This document shows, piece by piece, positions 43,709 to 52,705 of a DNA stretch of 64,000 bases. The stretch is from Saprospirales bacterium GYS_P2D. GTDB taxonomy: Bacteria > Bacteroidota > Bacteroidia > Chitinophagales > Saprospiraceae. Position numbers and translations under genes: made by a program. The DNA lies in the NCBI GenBank assembly GCA_009833045.1, contig WUUP01000007.1:142382-206381 (forward strand), in the 5' to 3' direction. The first letter of the stretch is position 1. Each line of letters starts with the position of its first letter. Below the pieces are notes generated by a model. It did no database searches. It was not told the DNA's origin and was given only the letters and a program-made list of their open reading frames with translations.

Positions 43709-43800
43709 TATAAAGTTTATTTGTCTTGATTGTCACCCAAAGCTGAAACCTTTTGGCGATATACTTCGTCATTAATCGACTATAGCGGCTTTTTGTTCTA

Positions 43801-46008
43801 CTAACTATTGATCCAATAGGTGAGCTTGGCCACTATGGCCCTGTTTTTTATGTCAAAAGAGAAACGATCAGCTGGATCTTGATTCGTCAGATAGTTGTCC
43901 GTATAAACTAAGAAAAAGTCCGAAACAGGAGCAAATCGCCACTGAAACCGAGTGTTGATATTGGTATTCTGCGACTGAGTATTGTACTGAATAAAAGTAG
44001 TCAAGAACATCTTGCGAGAAAAAGTATAATCCACTCTTGGTCCTATTAAAAAGGTGCTTTTCTTTTCCTCCAGATAGGGCATATCAAATCGATTATAATT
44101 ATAACTAATACTCACTGATCCCTTGGGCTGATATCGATAGCTAAACTCCCCACTGAGGCCAAAACGATTGCCATTAAAATAATTACCTAAGTAAGTGCGA
44201 ACACGATAGCTAAATGCCTCCGTATTATTACTTTGGAAACTACCATTAAAGTTGACATAATTATACTCGGTGTCTACCGGCAGCTCATCAGAATCTGTAC
44301 CTGTAGGATCAAATGAGTCAAAGAGATAGACATAATCATGATTGAGCTCGAGATTAATACGAGCCGTATTAGAAAATTGAGCACTGAGTCCTGTAGAGAA
44401 ATTATGATCCGTCTTGCCCAGTCCAGGCTGCCACCAGAGATTCGCTGAAGAGCGCCACTGCAGTTCATTGATCCAGCCATTCATCGGATAGCGACGTAGC
44501 TCAAGTGAGGGATTGACCCGTGAGTAGTCCGTACGGCGGATGAATCCCGTCTCAGCATTGTAGTCAGCTCCGACCATCTCATGAGACCATGTAGCTGTGA
44601 TGAATCGAGTATTGTAAGTCAACTCAGCACCATGTGAGCCAGCGAAATCCTCCTGATCTGGTGAAAAAGAACTATGTAAAAAAGTCTTACCAAACCATGT
44701 ATTAGCGGCATTGCTATAGTTAAAATCTATACCTGCAACCCGATTGAAATGAGCTAAGTCAAACTCTTCGCACTCCTCCTGCGGCAGCTGCTTATTGACA
44801 AATAGAAAACTAATATTGGACCTGGTCAGGACCTGCTGCTGGAGCGCCGCCACTGTATAATTAGACCCAATGATGCCGCTCGATCTATCGTCAGCAGTCT
44901 GCATATTGAGCAGTCCTATACGAGTATCATCACTGAGCTTGCCGCTGAGTCTGAGACCTCCATAGATTTTGTTTTGGATATTGTCTCCATCGAGATTTTC
45001 TGCCACGCCGATACGTCTGGAGAAGAAAGGATTGATATTACCAAAGCCAAACTGGCTAAAGAGATCGGCATTCTCTAAGAAAAACTGTCGTCGCTCAGGA
45101 AAGAAGATCTCAAATCTGGACAAATCAGTGATCTGACGATCCACCTCTACCTGCGAAAAGTCAGGATTAAGGGTCACATCGAGATTCAATCCTGAGGTCA
45201 CTCCGATCTTAGCATCACCGCCAAGACTAAAATTCCAGTCATTAGGTTCTCCTGCTTCAAAATCTCGAGCTACCCCGGCTGCCACAAATGGAATTAAAGA
45301 GTAATTGCCTTTGGTGGCTTCAAGCGGTTCTTCCCAAATCATTTTACCATTGTAGGCGAGACACATGAGCGGTGCATTCTGTGGAATACCTGTCCATGTG
45401 GACCACTCATTGTGCTGCGTATCAAATCGATAGGCGCCAAAATTCCAGACTTGACTCCCCTTAGTATATCGAAGAGCACCAAATGGGATCTCGAGCTCAG
45501 CTGTATAGTATCCATCAAATTTTTTGGCTTCTCCGCGCCACTTGTTATCCCAAGATTCATCAAAGTCACTAAACTGATTACCTCCACCTGTGATGACCCC
45601 CTCTCTGATGACACCTTCTGGATTGATCCCAAAGAAGAATGCATTCGTTTCATCTTCAAAGGAGTCAAATACTAAGGTGATATTATCATTACCGCCAGCT
45701 CGATAGTCTCGTCTGAGTGAATTGACCACCCAGTCATCACCCAGACAGCGGATCGCTACGTAGAGGTTGTCACTATCAAAAGCCATGGAAATATAGGTCT
45801 GATTGCTCGCTGGGAGCGTATCAGTGGGGAAATACTGGATAAACCCAGATACCATCTCTATGTCCTGCCAGATCTGCTCATCGAGGACACCATCTATTTT
45901 GGGCTTTGAAGAGATCTTATGGACTTGGATGTTTTTAAAGTCGGATTGATGCTGTGCGAATAGCTGAATGCTAAATAGTACGGTAAAAACTAAAGCCAAG
46001 TATCGCAT
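43801..46008 (-). CDS. DUF5916 protein with N-terminal CBM9-like domain
   Basis: About 735 residues from the ATG at 46008; an alternative TTG lies 9 nt upstream. Signal peptide MRYLALVFTVLFSIQLFAQ. Residues about 30-215 are a CBM9-like domain (PKIDGVLDEQIWQDIE; LYVAIRCLGDDW). The remainder is the DUF5916 region (LDVTLNPDFSQVEVDRQITD; FEIFFPERRQFFLENADLF; FFSRRIGV) with barrel-like strands, ending YWINS. Members are thought to sit in the outer membrane of Bacteroidota; substrate unproven. It is separated by 92 nt from the receptor gene and could share its transcript. Confidence 0.88.
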   Translation of the reverse strand: MRYLALVFTVLFSIQLFAQHQSDFKNIQVHKISSKPKIDGVLDEQIWQDIEMVSGFIQYFPTDTLPASNQTYISMAFDSDNLYVAIRCLGDDWVVNSLRRDYRAGGNDNITLVFDSFEDETNAFFFGINPEGVIREGVITGGGNQFSDFDESWDNKWRGEAKKFDGYYTAELEIPFGALRYTKGSQVWNFGAYRFDTQHNEWSTWTGIPQNAPLMCLAYNGKMIWEEPLEATKGNYSLIPFVAAGVARDFEAGEPNDWNFSLGGDAKIGVTSGLNLDVTLNPDFSQVEVDRQITDLSRFEIFFPERRQFFLENADLFSQFGFGNINPFFSRRIGVAENLDGDNIQNKIYGGLRLSGKLSDDTRIGLLNMQTADDRSSGIIGSNYTVAALQQQVLTRSNISFLFVNKQLPQEECEEFDLAHFNRVAGIDFNYSNAANTWFGKTFLHSSFSPDQEDFAGSHGAELTYNTRFITATWSHEMVGADYNAETGFIRRTDYSRVNPSLELRRYPMNGWINELQWRSSANLWWQPGLGKTDHNFSTGLSAQFSNTARINLELNHDYVYLFDSFDPTGTDSDELPVDTEYNYVNFNGSFQSNNTEAFSYRVRTYLGNYFNGNRFGLSGEFSYRYQPKGSVSISYNYNRFDMPYLEEKKSTFLIGPRVDYTFSRKMFLTTFIQYNTQSQNTNINTRFQWRFAPVSDFFLVYTDNYLTNQDPADRFSFDIKNRAIVAKLTYWINS

Positions 46009-46106
46009 AACCTGCAAATATAATATGACGACAAGCCTATGAAGGAAAGATAGAATGATAATGACTTGTTAACACAGCGCCAGAATGAAATATGACCCTA
46101 CTGAGA

Positions 46107-46988
46107 CTAACAAATCACTCTAAGTGACTGTGGATGTACGACGAACTCAAATTCGCCTGCCTCGATAGGATAGCCCTCACCATCGATGTGCATGTAGGAG
46201 TCCTCATAGGCTGTGATCTTGAGCGTAGTAGTCTTCTCTGTGCTGGCAAAATGACTCTTATGAATACGCTTAGCAAAAAAGCGCCATGCATTGCCAAAGT
46301 AATCGATCTTATGCGCATCATGGATCATCAGCGCATTAACTAATCCATCTGCCTCATCTGCGTCTGGTGCTATGGTAAAGTTATATCCAAACATAGAGCC
46401 ATTAGCCACATTGACGGAGAGAAACTTGCCTTCATACTCCTTGTCATCGATCTCTACCTTATACCGTTGATTCTTGTACTTGACGCTCTCCCATATGGCA
46501 CCTTTGAAGTAGGTCGAGAATCCCCTTTTGGTACTGAGCTTAGTCTTGTAAGCTACTAAGCCATCCATTCCTACTCCCGCCATATTAACGAAAAACTTAT
46601 CATTGACCTGCGCAGTATCGATTGTTTTGGTATTGTATTGAGCGATTTTGCGCAGGGCCTTCTTCTTACTGCGACCGATACCGAGATGCATGGATAGCCC
46701 ATTGCCGCTACCTCCAGGGACGATACCCAGTGTGGTATCTGTATGGACTAAAGCGGAGGCTACTTCATTGAGCGTACCATCACCCCCTACCGCTACCACT
46801 GCGTCGACTCCTTCGGCGACAGCCTCCTGTGCGAGCTCGATAGCATGTCCTGCATACTGCGTCTCTCGGATCTCATAGTCAAATAGATCATCTGAGATAT
46901 ACTGATCTATCAAGGCAGGTACATTCTCCTTGGAGTGGTATCCAGCGAAAGGATTGACTATGAATATGAGCTTCTTACGGTCCGACAT
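46107..46988 (-). CDS. Diacylglycerol/lipid kinase family protein
   Basis: About 293 residues from the ATG at 46988; the frame extends to 47078 but would then overlap the gtrA-like gene. KLIFIVNPFAGYHSKENV opens the DAGK catalytic domain, and VAVGGDGTLNEVASALV is the GGDGT nucleotide-binding motif. IVPGGSGNGLSMHLGI and FVNMAGVGMDGLVAY follow, then a C-terminal domain in which MHIDGEGYPI matches the family DGE motif. It would phosphorylate a lipid such as diacylglycerol or sphingoid base. It follows the GtrA gene by 1 nt, in the same leftward run as pgpA and inositol-phosphate synthase, pointing to phospholipid or inositol-lipid metabolism. Confidence 0.9.
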   Translation of the reverse strand: MSDRKKLIFIVNPFAGYHSKENVPALIDQYISDDLFDYEIRETQYAGHAIELAQEAVAEGVDAVVAVGGDGTLNEVASALVHTDTTLGIVPGGSGNGLSMHLGIGRSKKKALRKIAQYNTKTIDTAQVNDKFFVNMAGVGMDGLVAYKTKLSTKRGFSTYFKGAIWESVKYKNQRYKVEIDDKEYEGKFLSVNVANGSMFGYNFTIAPDADEADGLVNALMIHDAHKIDYFGNAWRFFAKRIHKSHFASTEKTTTLKITAYEDSYMHIDGEGYPIEAGEFEFVVHPQSLRVIC

Positions 46989-46989
46989 A

Positions 46990-47406
46990 CTATCTGAATA
47001 CAAAATAACGCTGCATCGGGAAATTATAGCATATTCCGACACAAACTGCGACAAGTACCTTAGAAATCCGCTCATCAATCCCGGCTAACTCTGTCACCAG
47101 ATAAACTCCTCCAGTATTAATCAGTATACTCCCTACCACCACTAATAAAAAGCGCATACTCTGCTTAGTGATGACGACGTCCTTATTTTTGAATGTCCAG
47201 TTGCGCCCCAGCAAAAAGGCAATAATGGCTCCTGTAGTAGCCCCTATGAACGTAGCTATAGGGTAGTATAAATCAAGAATCTCTAAGCAAAATAAAAACA
47301 TCCCATAGTCACATATACTTGCAGTATAAGCGCTGGCATTGTACCTCAAAAAAGAGGTCAATAATGGGACTCGTAGAGAACCTTGTGTTTTCATAGATAC
47401 ACTCAT
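46990..47406 (-). CDS. GtrA-like family membrane protein
   Basis: A 138-residue protein with four helices, typical of GtrA/DPMS_3-like proteins (SFLRYNASAYTASICDYGMF; LLGRNWTFKNKDVVI; ending NFPMQRYFVF). GtrA members are thought to help flip or handle undecaprenyl- or other lipid-linked sugars. Its place between pgpA (4-nt overlap) and the lipid kinase (1-nt gap) makes a lipid-handling role likely here, possibly flipping of an inositol or glycosyl lipid; that is inference. Confidence 0.85.
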   Translation of the reverse strand: MSVSMKTQGSLRVPLLTSFLRYNASAYTASICDYGMFLFCLEILDLYYPIATFIGATTGAIIAFLLGRNWTFKNKDVVITKQSMRFLLVVVGSILINTGGVYLVTELAGIDERISKVLVAVCVGICYNFPMQRYFVFR

Positions 47407-47861
47407 AGCAAAAATACCAGAATCAATCGAAGTGTGATATTAGCATAGACACCTGCTACGATATCATCGACTATCACTGCCCAGTGAGTATCGATATTGT
47501 CAAATCGACGTATGCCCAGCGGCTTCAATATATCAAAGAATCTAAACAGGATAAACGACAAAAGGATCGTCGTCCAGTCGATAGGAATCAAAATGAGCGT
47601 GATCCAGAGGCCTATCATCTCATCGACTACTATCCGCTGATCATCATGTATCCAGTCATCACGTAGCTCAAGGATAGCCCAATATCCGACTACCGTAAAT
47701 ATAATCGCCAGTACTATGATCCACCACATCATTTGATCCGCACCAGATTCATATAGCAGTATCGTAAATAAAGAAGCCACAGCCGTACCCCAAGTGCCCG
47801 GCCCAAATGGAATAAATCCGGAGCCGAAACCTGATGCTATGGCTGTGGCAAGCTTTTTCAT
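47403..47861 (-). CDS. Phosphatidylglycerophosphatase A family (PgpA)
   Basis: A 152-residue membrane protein. GSGFIPFGPGTWGTAVASLF and DDWIHDDQRIVVDEMIGLWI are the two conserved PgpA blocks with the acidic metal-binding residues; WAVIVDDIVAGVYANI closes the domain. PgpA removes the phosphate from phosphatidylglycerol phosphate. In inositol-lipid clusters of Bacteroidota a PgpA-like or PAP-like phosphatase may act on phosphatidylinositol phosphate instead. It overlaps the GtrA gene by 4 nt and lies 88 nt after the inositol-phosphate synthase gene. Confidence 0.88.
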   Translation of the reverse strand: MKKLATAIASGFGSGFIPFGPGTWGTAVASLFTILLYESGADQMMWWIIVLAIIFTVVGYWAILELRDDWIHDDQRIVVDEMIGLWITLILIPIDWTTILLSFILFRFFDILKPLGIRRFDNIDTHWAVIVDDIVAGVYANITLRLILVFLL

Positions 47862-47949
47862 ACTACTTGGCCTCTTTTAGTCCAACTTCCCTTAAAAAAT
47901 TGTCGAGGTGTGAGGCCAATACCTTTAATTAAAACTATAAACGAAGACC

Positions 47950-49227
47950 CTACACGTTAGCAGAGTATTCTAATATCTTCTTGTTGAGATTGACATGTTG
48001 TTTGAATATATCATGCTCTGGGTGCTTACCCGGCTCTGCTTGAGGTGACTTCAGATAGAATGATAGCCACTTCTGAATGCCGCTATCTCCAGCACGTTTA
48101 GCCAGATCTAAGAATAATGCTAAATCAAGCACCAATGGAGCTGCTAAGATCGAATCTCTACATAAGAAATCAATCTTGATCTGCATCGGATAGCCCATCC
48201 ATCCTACAATATCAATATTGTCCCAGCCTTCTTTATTGTCACCACGTGGTGGATAGTAGTTGATACGTACTTTGTGATACATATCTCCATATAGGTCAGG
48301 ATGTTTTTCTGGCTCGAGGATCTGCTCGAGTACACCGAGCTTAGATACTTCTTTCGTTTTGAAGTTAGCTGGATCATCAAGTACCTCACCGTCTCTATTA
48401 CCGAGGATATTAGTAGAAAACCATCCTTCGATACCGAGGTATCTTGCCTTAAGACCTGGAGCCAAGATCGTCTTCATGAGCGTCTGACCAGTCTTATAGT
48501 CTTTTCCTGCGATCGGCGTTTGAGTCTGCTCGGCGAGCTCTACGATAGCCGGCACATCACAGCTGAGGTTTGGCGCACCATTAGCATATGGTACTCCACA
48601 CTTGACAGCAGCATATGTGTAGATCATGCTTGGTGGGATATTCGGATCATCATTTCTGAGTCCTTCTTCGAGTTTAGCGAGGCTCGAGTGCACATCACCT
48701 TCCTCGATATACTTCTCAGTACTACCACACCATACCATGACTAATCGCTCACAGTTATTCTCCTTTTTGAAGTTTTCTATATCTGCGATTACTTGATTAG
48801 CGAGGTCCATCTTAGATGAGCCTATTTTGACGTTGGGTCCGGAGATATTCTTGATATAATCATTAGAAAATACCGCCTTCATAGGCTTAATAGCTTCTAA
48901 TTCACCTTTGATTTGCTCGACCATATATCTGTCAAGAACTTTCGCATTGACAGTTGCTTCGTATACATTATCCTCATAGATATCCCATCCACCGAAACAA
49001 ATGTCATCAAGGCTTTGGATAGGTACTAAGTCTTGGATAGATACCGATTTCGCATCATCACCTTCTCCTACTTTGATGTCACCCATTTGGCTGAGTGCAC
49101 CTATTGGCTTAGACAATCCTTTTCTTATCGCTACACATCCTGCGATGAATGTAGTCGCTACAGCACCCATACCTGGTAGTAGGATACCGAGTTTGCCTGA
49201 AGCTGGTGAGATTTTTTGATCCTTCAT
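47950..49227 (-). CDS. myo-Inositol-1(3)-phosphate synthase
   Basis: A 425-residue protein. The N-terminal Rossmann motif GKLGILLPGMGAVATTFI binds NAD+. DICFGGWDIYEDNVYEAT, VMVWCGSTEKYI, DYKTGQTLMKTILAPGLKAR (including catalytic lysines) and VGWMGYPMQIKIDFLCRDS are conserved in the family. The enzyme converts glucose-6-phosphate to inositol phosphate through an oxidised intermediate. Inositol synthesis is uncommon in bacteria outside actinobacteria and some Bacteroidota, where it feeds phosphatidylinositol and inositol sphingolipids. A -7 element TAACTTTG lies at 49273-49280. Confidence 0.95.
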   Translation of the reverse strand: MKDQKISPASGKLGILLPGMGAVATTFIAGCVAIRKGLSKPIGALSQMGDIKVGEGDDAKSVSIQDLVPIQSLDDICFGGWDIYEDNVYEATVNAKVLDRYMVEQIKGELEAIKPMKAVFSNDYIKNISGPNVKIGSSKMDLANQVIADIENFKKENNCERLVMVWCGSTEKYIEEGDVHSSLAKLEEGLRNDDPNIPPSMIYTYAAVKCGVPYANGAPNLSCDVPAIVELAEQTQTPIAGKDYKTGQTLMKTILAPGLKARYLGIEGWFSTNILGNRDGEVLDDPANFKTKEVSKLGVLEQILEPEKHPDLYGDMYHKVRINYYPPRGDNKEGWDNIDIVGWMGYPMQIKIDFLCRDSILAAPLVLDLALFLDLAKRAGDSGIQKWLSFYLKSPQAEPGKHPEHDIFKQHVNLNKKILEYSANV

Positions 49228-49272
49228 ATCAGCTGATCAATTTTATAATTAGTTAATTTTTAAAGTGGGGCG

Positions 49273-49280
49273 CAAAGTTA
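49273..49280 (-). promoter_or_regulatory. Promoter -7 element of the inositol-phosphate synthase operon
   Basis: Minus-strand TAACTTTG followed by C matches TAnnTTTG perfectly. It lies about 46 nt before the start codon. Confidence 0.55.
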
Positions 49281-49415
49281 ATTTAATGTTGCGAATATTA
49301 ATATTAAGTTTATTCGCCGCATATACATCATACTTATCATCCTATATATCTGTTTGATTTTCACCTAATTAAGCAGTAGGATCTACATCACAATAGGTAC
49401 AAATAAAATCCAGCG

Positions 49416-50327
49416 TTAGACTATCTGGCCTACTATATACCTACTAAATCTGTCATACCACGTCTGCGACCGCATCCATCTAAGCAAGCCATAGGAAAGT
49501 ATAGCACAGAGCACTCCTAAGATCACATCTATCACATAGTGATGCTGACTATAGACTGCCGCAAACCAAGTCCCCAATGCCCACAGTCCAAACAAAGCCG
49601 TCTGCCAATGCACTTTGCGCTCCAGCGCTATCAAAAAGCAAACTACGGGATAGGCACAGTGAAGTGATGGTATAGCACAAAAGACATTAGCTCCCTTAGC
49701 ATATATACCATTGAACACAGGAGCACCAACGATCCTATCAAAGTCCGCCAACATTCCTTCGCTGCCCGGTATCGTAAAGTCCGTACCCACCCCATGATTA
49801 ATATAATACCATGGAGGTGCCGCCGGATATATATAGTAACCTATCATACCTATGATACACACTACGAGGAATAATGTGTTAAAATCAATCATAAGTCTAT
49901 GATCTCTGAAATACAAAAATATAGCATAGGCTATCGGTAGTGGCATCCATAGGACATATGAGAACCCTGCTATCAGGGACAATACATCATGCAGTCTCGT
50001 AGCAAACCACTCACTCGGCACGACTCGCTGATCTCCATCCTGAATGCCGAACAGCTGCAGCTCCAAATTATACGGCTCTATGATGTGAACTTTATTCACT
50101 GTATAATTGGGCAGGGCAGGTAAAGCATCATAAATGATCAGAAAAAGTAAAAAGCCAAATAGGATAAAAGGTACTCTATAAGAATAGCGATGCAATAGTA
50201 ATAGACCACTGACAAAGGAAACAATGATCGTATGATCTGCCCTCCAGCCGACCACCGTAAACACAAAAAGTCCATACACAATGGCAAATATGGCTGCTAC
50301 TGTGGCTCTCTTTTTAAAATCCTTCAT
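49416..50327 (-). CDS. PAP2-superfamily phosphatase/inositolphosphotransferase (Aur1-like)
   Basis: A 303-residue protein with about six helices. Its catalytic motifs are CAIPSLHCAYPVV (PSLH, the second phosphatase motif) and YSQHHYVIDVILG (HH-x3-D, third motif). This PSLH/HHYxxD combination is that of the Aur1/Ipt1-type PAP2_3 family. In yeast that family transfers inositol phosphate from phosphatidylinositol to ceramide; in bacteria it also includes lipid phosphatases. With inositol-phosphate synthase and a CDP-alcohol transferase as neighbours, action on an inositol phospholipid is the best inference. It lies 63 nt from the transferase gene, same strand. Confidence 0.82.
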   Translation of the reverse strand: MKDFKKRATVAAIFAIVYGLFVFTVVGWRADHTIIVSFVSGLLLLHRYSYRVPFILFGFLLFLIIYDALPALPNYTVNKVHIIEPYNLELQLFGIQDGDQRVVPSEWFATRLHDVLSLIAGFSYVLWMPLPIAYAIFLYFRDHRLMIDFNTLFLVVCIIGMIGYYIYPAAPPWYYINHGVGTDFTIPGSEGMLADFDRIVGAPVFNGIYAKGANVFCAIPSLHCAYPVVCFLIALERKVHWQTALFGLWALGTWFAAVYSQHHYVIDVILGVLCAILSYGLLRWMRSQTWYDRFSRYIVGQIV

Positions 50328-50390
50328 CTATTGACTGAGTATGTAGAGATGATGCTATAGTTAGATATTAGATTAAGGGCTAACTCCTTA

Positions 50391-51071
50391 TTACGATGCT
50401 TTGTTCATCTGCTCCTCTGAGTGTAATACTCTACGTAGAGCAGTGATATTAGTCGATATAGCTAAAAACAAAAAGCCAAAGGTGAAGATATTCAGTCCTT
50501 TGATCCAGATGTCATGATCTATGAATGTAGGGTTGACTCTATAGATCACTCCGAAAATAATGAACCAAATACCAATAAATACAATACGCTCTGGACGCTG
50601 CATGAATCCAACGGAACAATCAATACCTAATGCCTCAGCTCTCGATCTGGCGTAACTCACCATGATAGACCCTATCAATGCTACGAAACTCAAAAAGAGC
50701 CCTGTAAGATTCTCAAATATCTGGAAGTAAAGGATGATGCCCAAAAACATCACAAACTCACTATATCGATCAATCACAGAATCAAAGAATGCTCCAAATG
50801 TAGACTTCATATCGTAGAGACGGGCCAAGCGACCATCCATGGTATCCATCAATCCCGCAAACCCTAATATCAAGCCAAAACCCAGAAGATTATCACCATA
50901 GGTAAAGCCCTCCCAATTAAAATAATTGAGTAGGTGAGCTACAGCAAGGATATTCAGCACAAATCCAATGACTGTGATATGATTAGGCTTGATGCCAATA
51001 GCTTTGACCAAATGTACCAGTGGATCAAATAGGAAGTATAATACTCGCTGACCTGTTTCTTTATAGTTCAT
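50391..51071 (-). CDS. CDP-alcohol phosphatidyltransferase (candidate phosphatidylinositol-phosphate synthase)
   Basis: About 226 residues from the ATG at 51071. The frame is open to an ATG at 51101, but a TATCTTCG -7-like element lies inside that extension. The diagnostic motif D-G-x2-A-R-x8-G-x3-D-x3-D is seen as DTMDGRLARLYD followed by FGAFFDSVIDRYSE, with several helices around it. The enzyme swaps the CMP of CDP-diacylglycerol for an alcohol phosphate or alcohol. Given inositol-phosphate synthase two genes downstream, inositol phosphate is the likely acceptor, making phosphatidylinositol phosphate; phosphatidylglycerol phosphate or serine synthesis cannot be excluded from motifs alone. 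Confidence 0.88.
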   Translation of the reverse strand: MNYKETGQRVLYFLFDPLVHLVKAIGIKPNHITVIGFVLNILAVAHLLNYFNWEGFTYGDNLLGFGLILGFAGLMDTMDGRLARLYDMKSTFGAFFDSVIDRYSEFVMFLGIILYFQIFENLTGLFLSFVALIGSIMVSYARSRAEALGIDCSVGFMQRPERIVFIGIWFIIFGVIYRVNPTFIDHDIWIKGLNIFTFGFLFLAISTNITALRRVLHSEEQMNKAS

Positions 51072-51266
51072 ATCGGGTGCGAAGATAGATATTAACCTCA
51101 TGACATGACACGAAAATCTATCGATAAATAGCGCACATCAGTCCAAAAAAGGACGCCACCGAGTCAAAAAATTAGCTAAAACATTTCAGTAGAGTCAAAT
51201 ATTACTTGGCAAACCAAGTCTGAATACACTAATTTTAATGAGAAGTCGCTGCAATAAAATAATACT

Positions 51267-52535
51267 ATGGAACTCTACGCTCAGGTACTCACCTACGCCA
51301 TACCAGGATTCGTCCTGCTCATCATCATCGAGTATATCGCCTCGATCATCATGAAAAAAAATGTAGTCAGATCGATGGACACCGTAGCGAGCCTCAGCTC
51401 TGGCATGACTAATACGCTCAAGGATGTAGCAGGACTGGGTGTCGTCATACTATCATACGACTGGATGGTAGATCATATAGCCTTATTTGAGATATCCTCC
51501 CCTATCTGGCTCTATGTTTTAGCATTTGTATTGATAGATTTTGCCTCTTATTGGTCACATCGCTGGAATCATGAGATCAATGTATTTTGGAATCGTCATA
51601 TCGTCCATCACAGTAGCGAAGAATTTAATCTCAGCTGTGCACTGCGTCAGAGTATCTCAGGTATCGTCGGTGTATATTTCTTTTTGTACATCCCAATGGC
51701 ACTGATTGGGATCCCAGCTCAGATAGTAGCCATAGTCGCTCCGCTGCACCTGTTTGCACAGTTTTGGTATCATACTCGTCTGATTGACCGGATGGGACTT
51801 TTGGAGCATATCATCGTGACTCCCTCACATCATAGAGTACACCATGCCATCAATCCTGAATATATTGACAAGAATTATGCAGCTATATTCATTGTGTGGG
51901 ATAAGTGGTTTGGCACTTTTCAGGAAGAGCAAGATGACATCCCTCCTGTTTACGGAGTAAAGAAACCGGTCAGTACTTGGAATCCCTTTTTCATCAACTG
52001 GCAGCATATGTGGGGCATCGCTAAAGATGCATGGCGCACAGAGCGACTCTGGGACAAGGTGCGTATATGGTTCATGCCTACTGGATGGAGGCCAGATGAT
52101 GTATCCTCAAAATATCCGGTCCATATAGACAGTGATGTATATGATCAGGTCAAATATGAACCGGCCACCAATGCTTGGCTAAAAGCGTGGTCATGGTTTC
52201 AGCTCATATTCACGAATGTATTAATATTCTACATGCTCAAAAACATAGCAGATCTCAGCTATATCGATATCATGATGTATGTGGTATTCGTGGCCTTGAC
52301 CATCTTCGCCTATACGAGTCTAATGGATCGTGACTTCATAGCACTGCCTGCAGAGTTGGCTAAGTTTGCTTTTGGTATATCCATATTGTATCGTATGGAT
52401 GGATGGTTTGGAATGGAAGACATATTGGCTACAGCCACTACTATCATGGCTATATATATGATCATCTCACTATTGATGTCCATCTATTTCACCGTTTTTG
52501 ACAAGCGGGTGTCTTCTAAATCAGTAAGAGCATAA
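51267..52535 (+). CDS. Sterol desaturase / fatty acid hydroxylase family protein
   Basis: A 422-residue membrane protein. Its di-iron histidine clusters are HRWNHE, HHSSEEFN and HHRVHHAIN, in the order of the fatty acid hydroxylase superfamily, surrounded by helices. About 110 extra C-terminal residues form four more helices (IFYMLKNIADLSYIDIMMYV onward). Members hydroxylate or desaturate lipids with O2, including sphingoid and fatty acyl chains. It is divergent from the CDP-alcohol transferase gene, so a role in modifying the same membrane lipids is plausible but unproven. Confidence 0.9.
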   Translation: MELYAQVLTYAIPGFVLLIIIEYIASIIMKKNVVRSMDTVASLSSGMTNTLKDVAGLGVVILSYDWMVDHIALFEISSPIWLYVLAFVLIDFASYWSHRWNHEINVFWNRHIVHHSSEEFNLSCALRQSISGIVGVYFFLYIPMALIGIPAQIVAIVAPLHLFAQFWYHTRLIDRMGLLEHIIVTPSHHRVHHAINPEYIDKNYAAIFIVWDKWFGTFQEEQDDIPPVYGVKKPVSTWNPFFINWQHMWGIAKDAWRTERLWDKVRIWFMPTGWRPDDVSSKYPVHIDSDVYDQVKYEPATNAWLKAWSWFQLIFTNVLIFYMLKNIADLSYIDIMMYVVFVALTIFAYTSLMDRDFIALPAELAKFAFGISILYRMDGWFGMEDILATATTIMAIYMIISLLMSIYFTVFDKRVSSKSVRA

Positions 52536-52705
52536 GCATCAATAAATAAAGGCATCGATAGCCAGTCTATTTCTTAAGAAAGTATTAATTCCTTATGTCT
52601 CGCTGTGAGTGATTAAACCTATGTGCAGTCTACACATCCAATAGGTGTAAAAAGACAAAGCTGCAGAACTTGTCCCACATCTAATAACAAGACATAAGTA
52701 AGGTA

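Noticed and set aside
41213-46008. Polysaccharide utilisation locus
   Set aside because: No SusD-like gene or glycoside hydrolase is present next to the receptor-like barrel.
46989-47078. N-terminal extension of the lipid kinase
   Set aside because: It overlaps the GtrA-like coding sequence and lacks family similarity; the ATG at 46988 precedes the conserved NPFAG strand directly.
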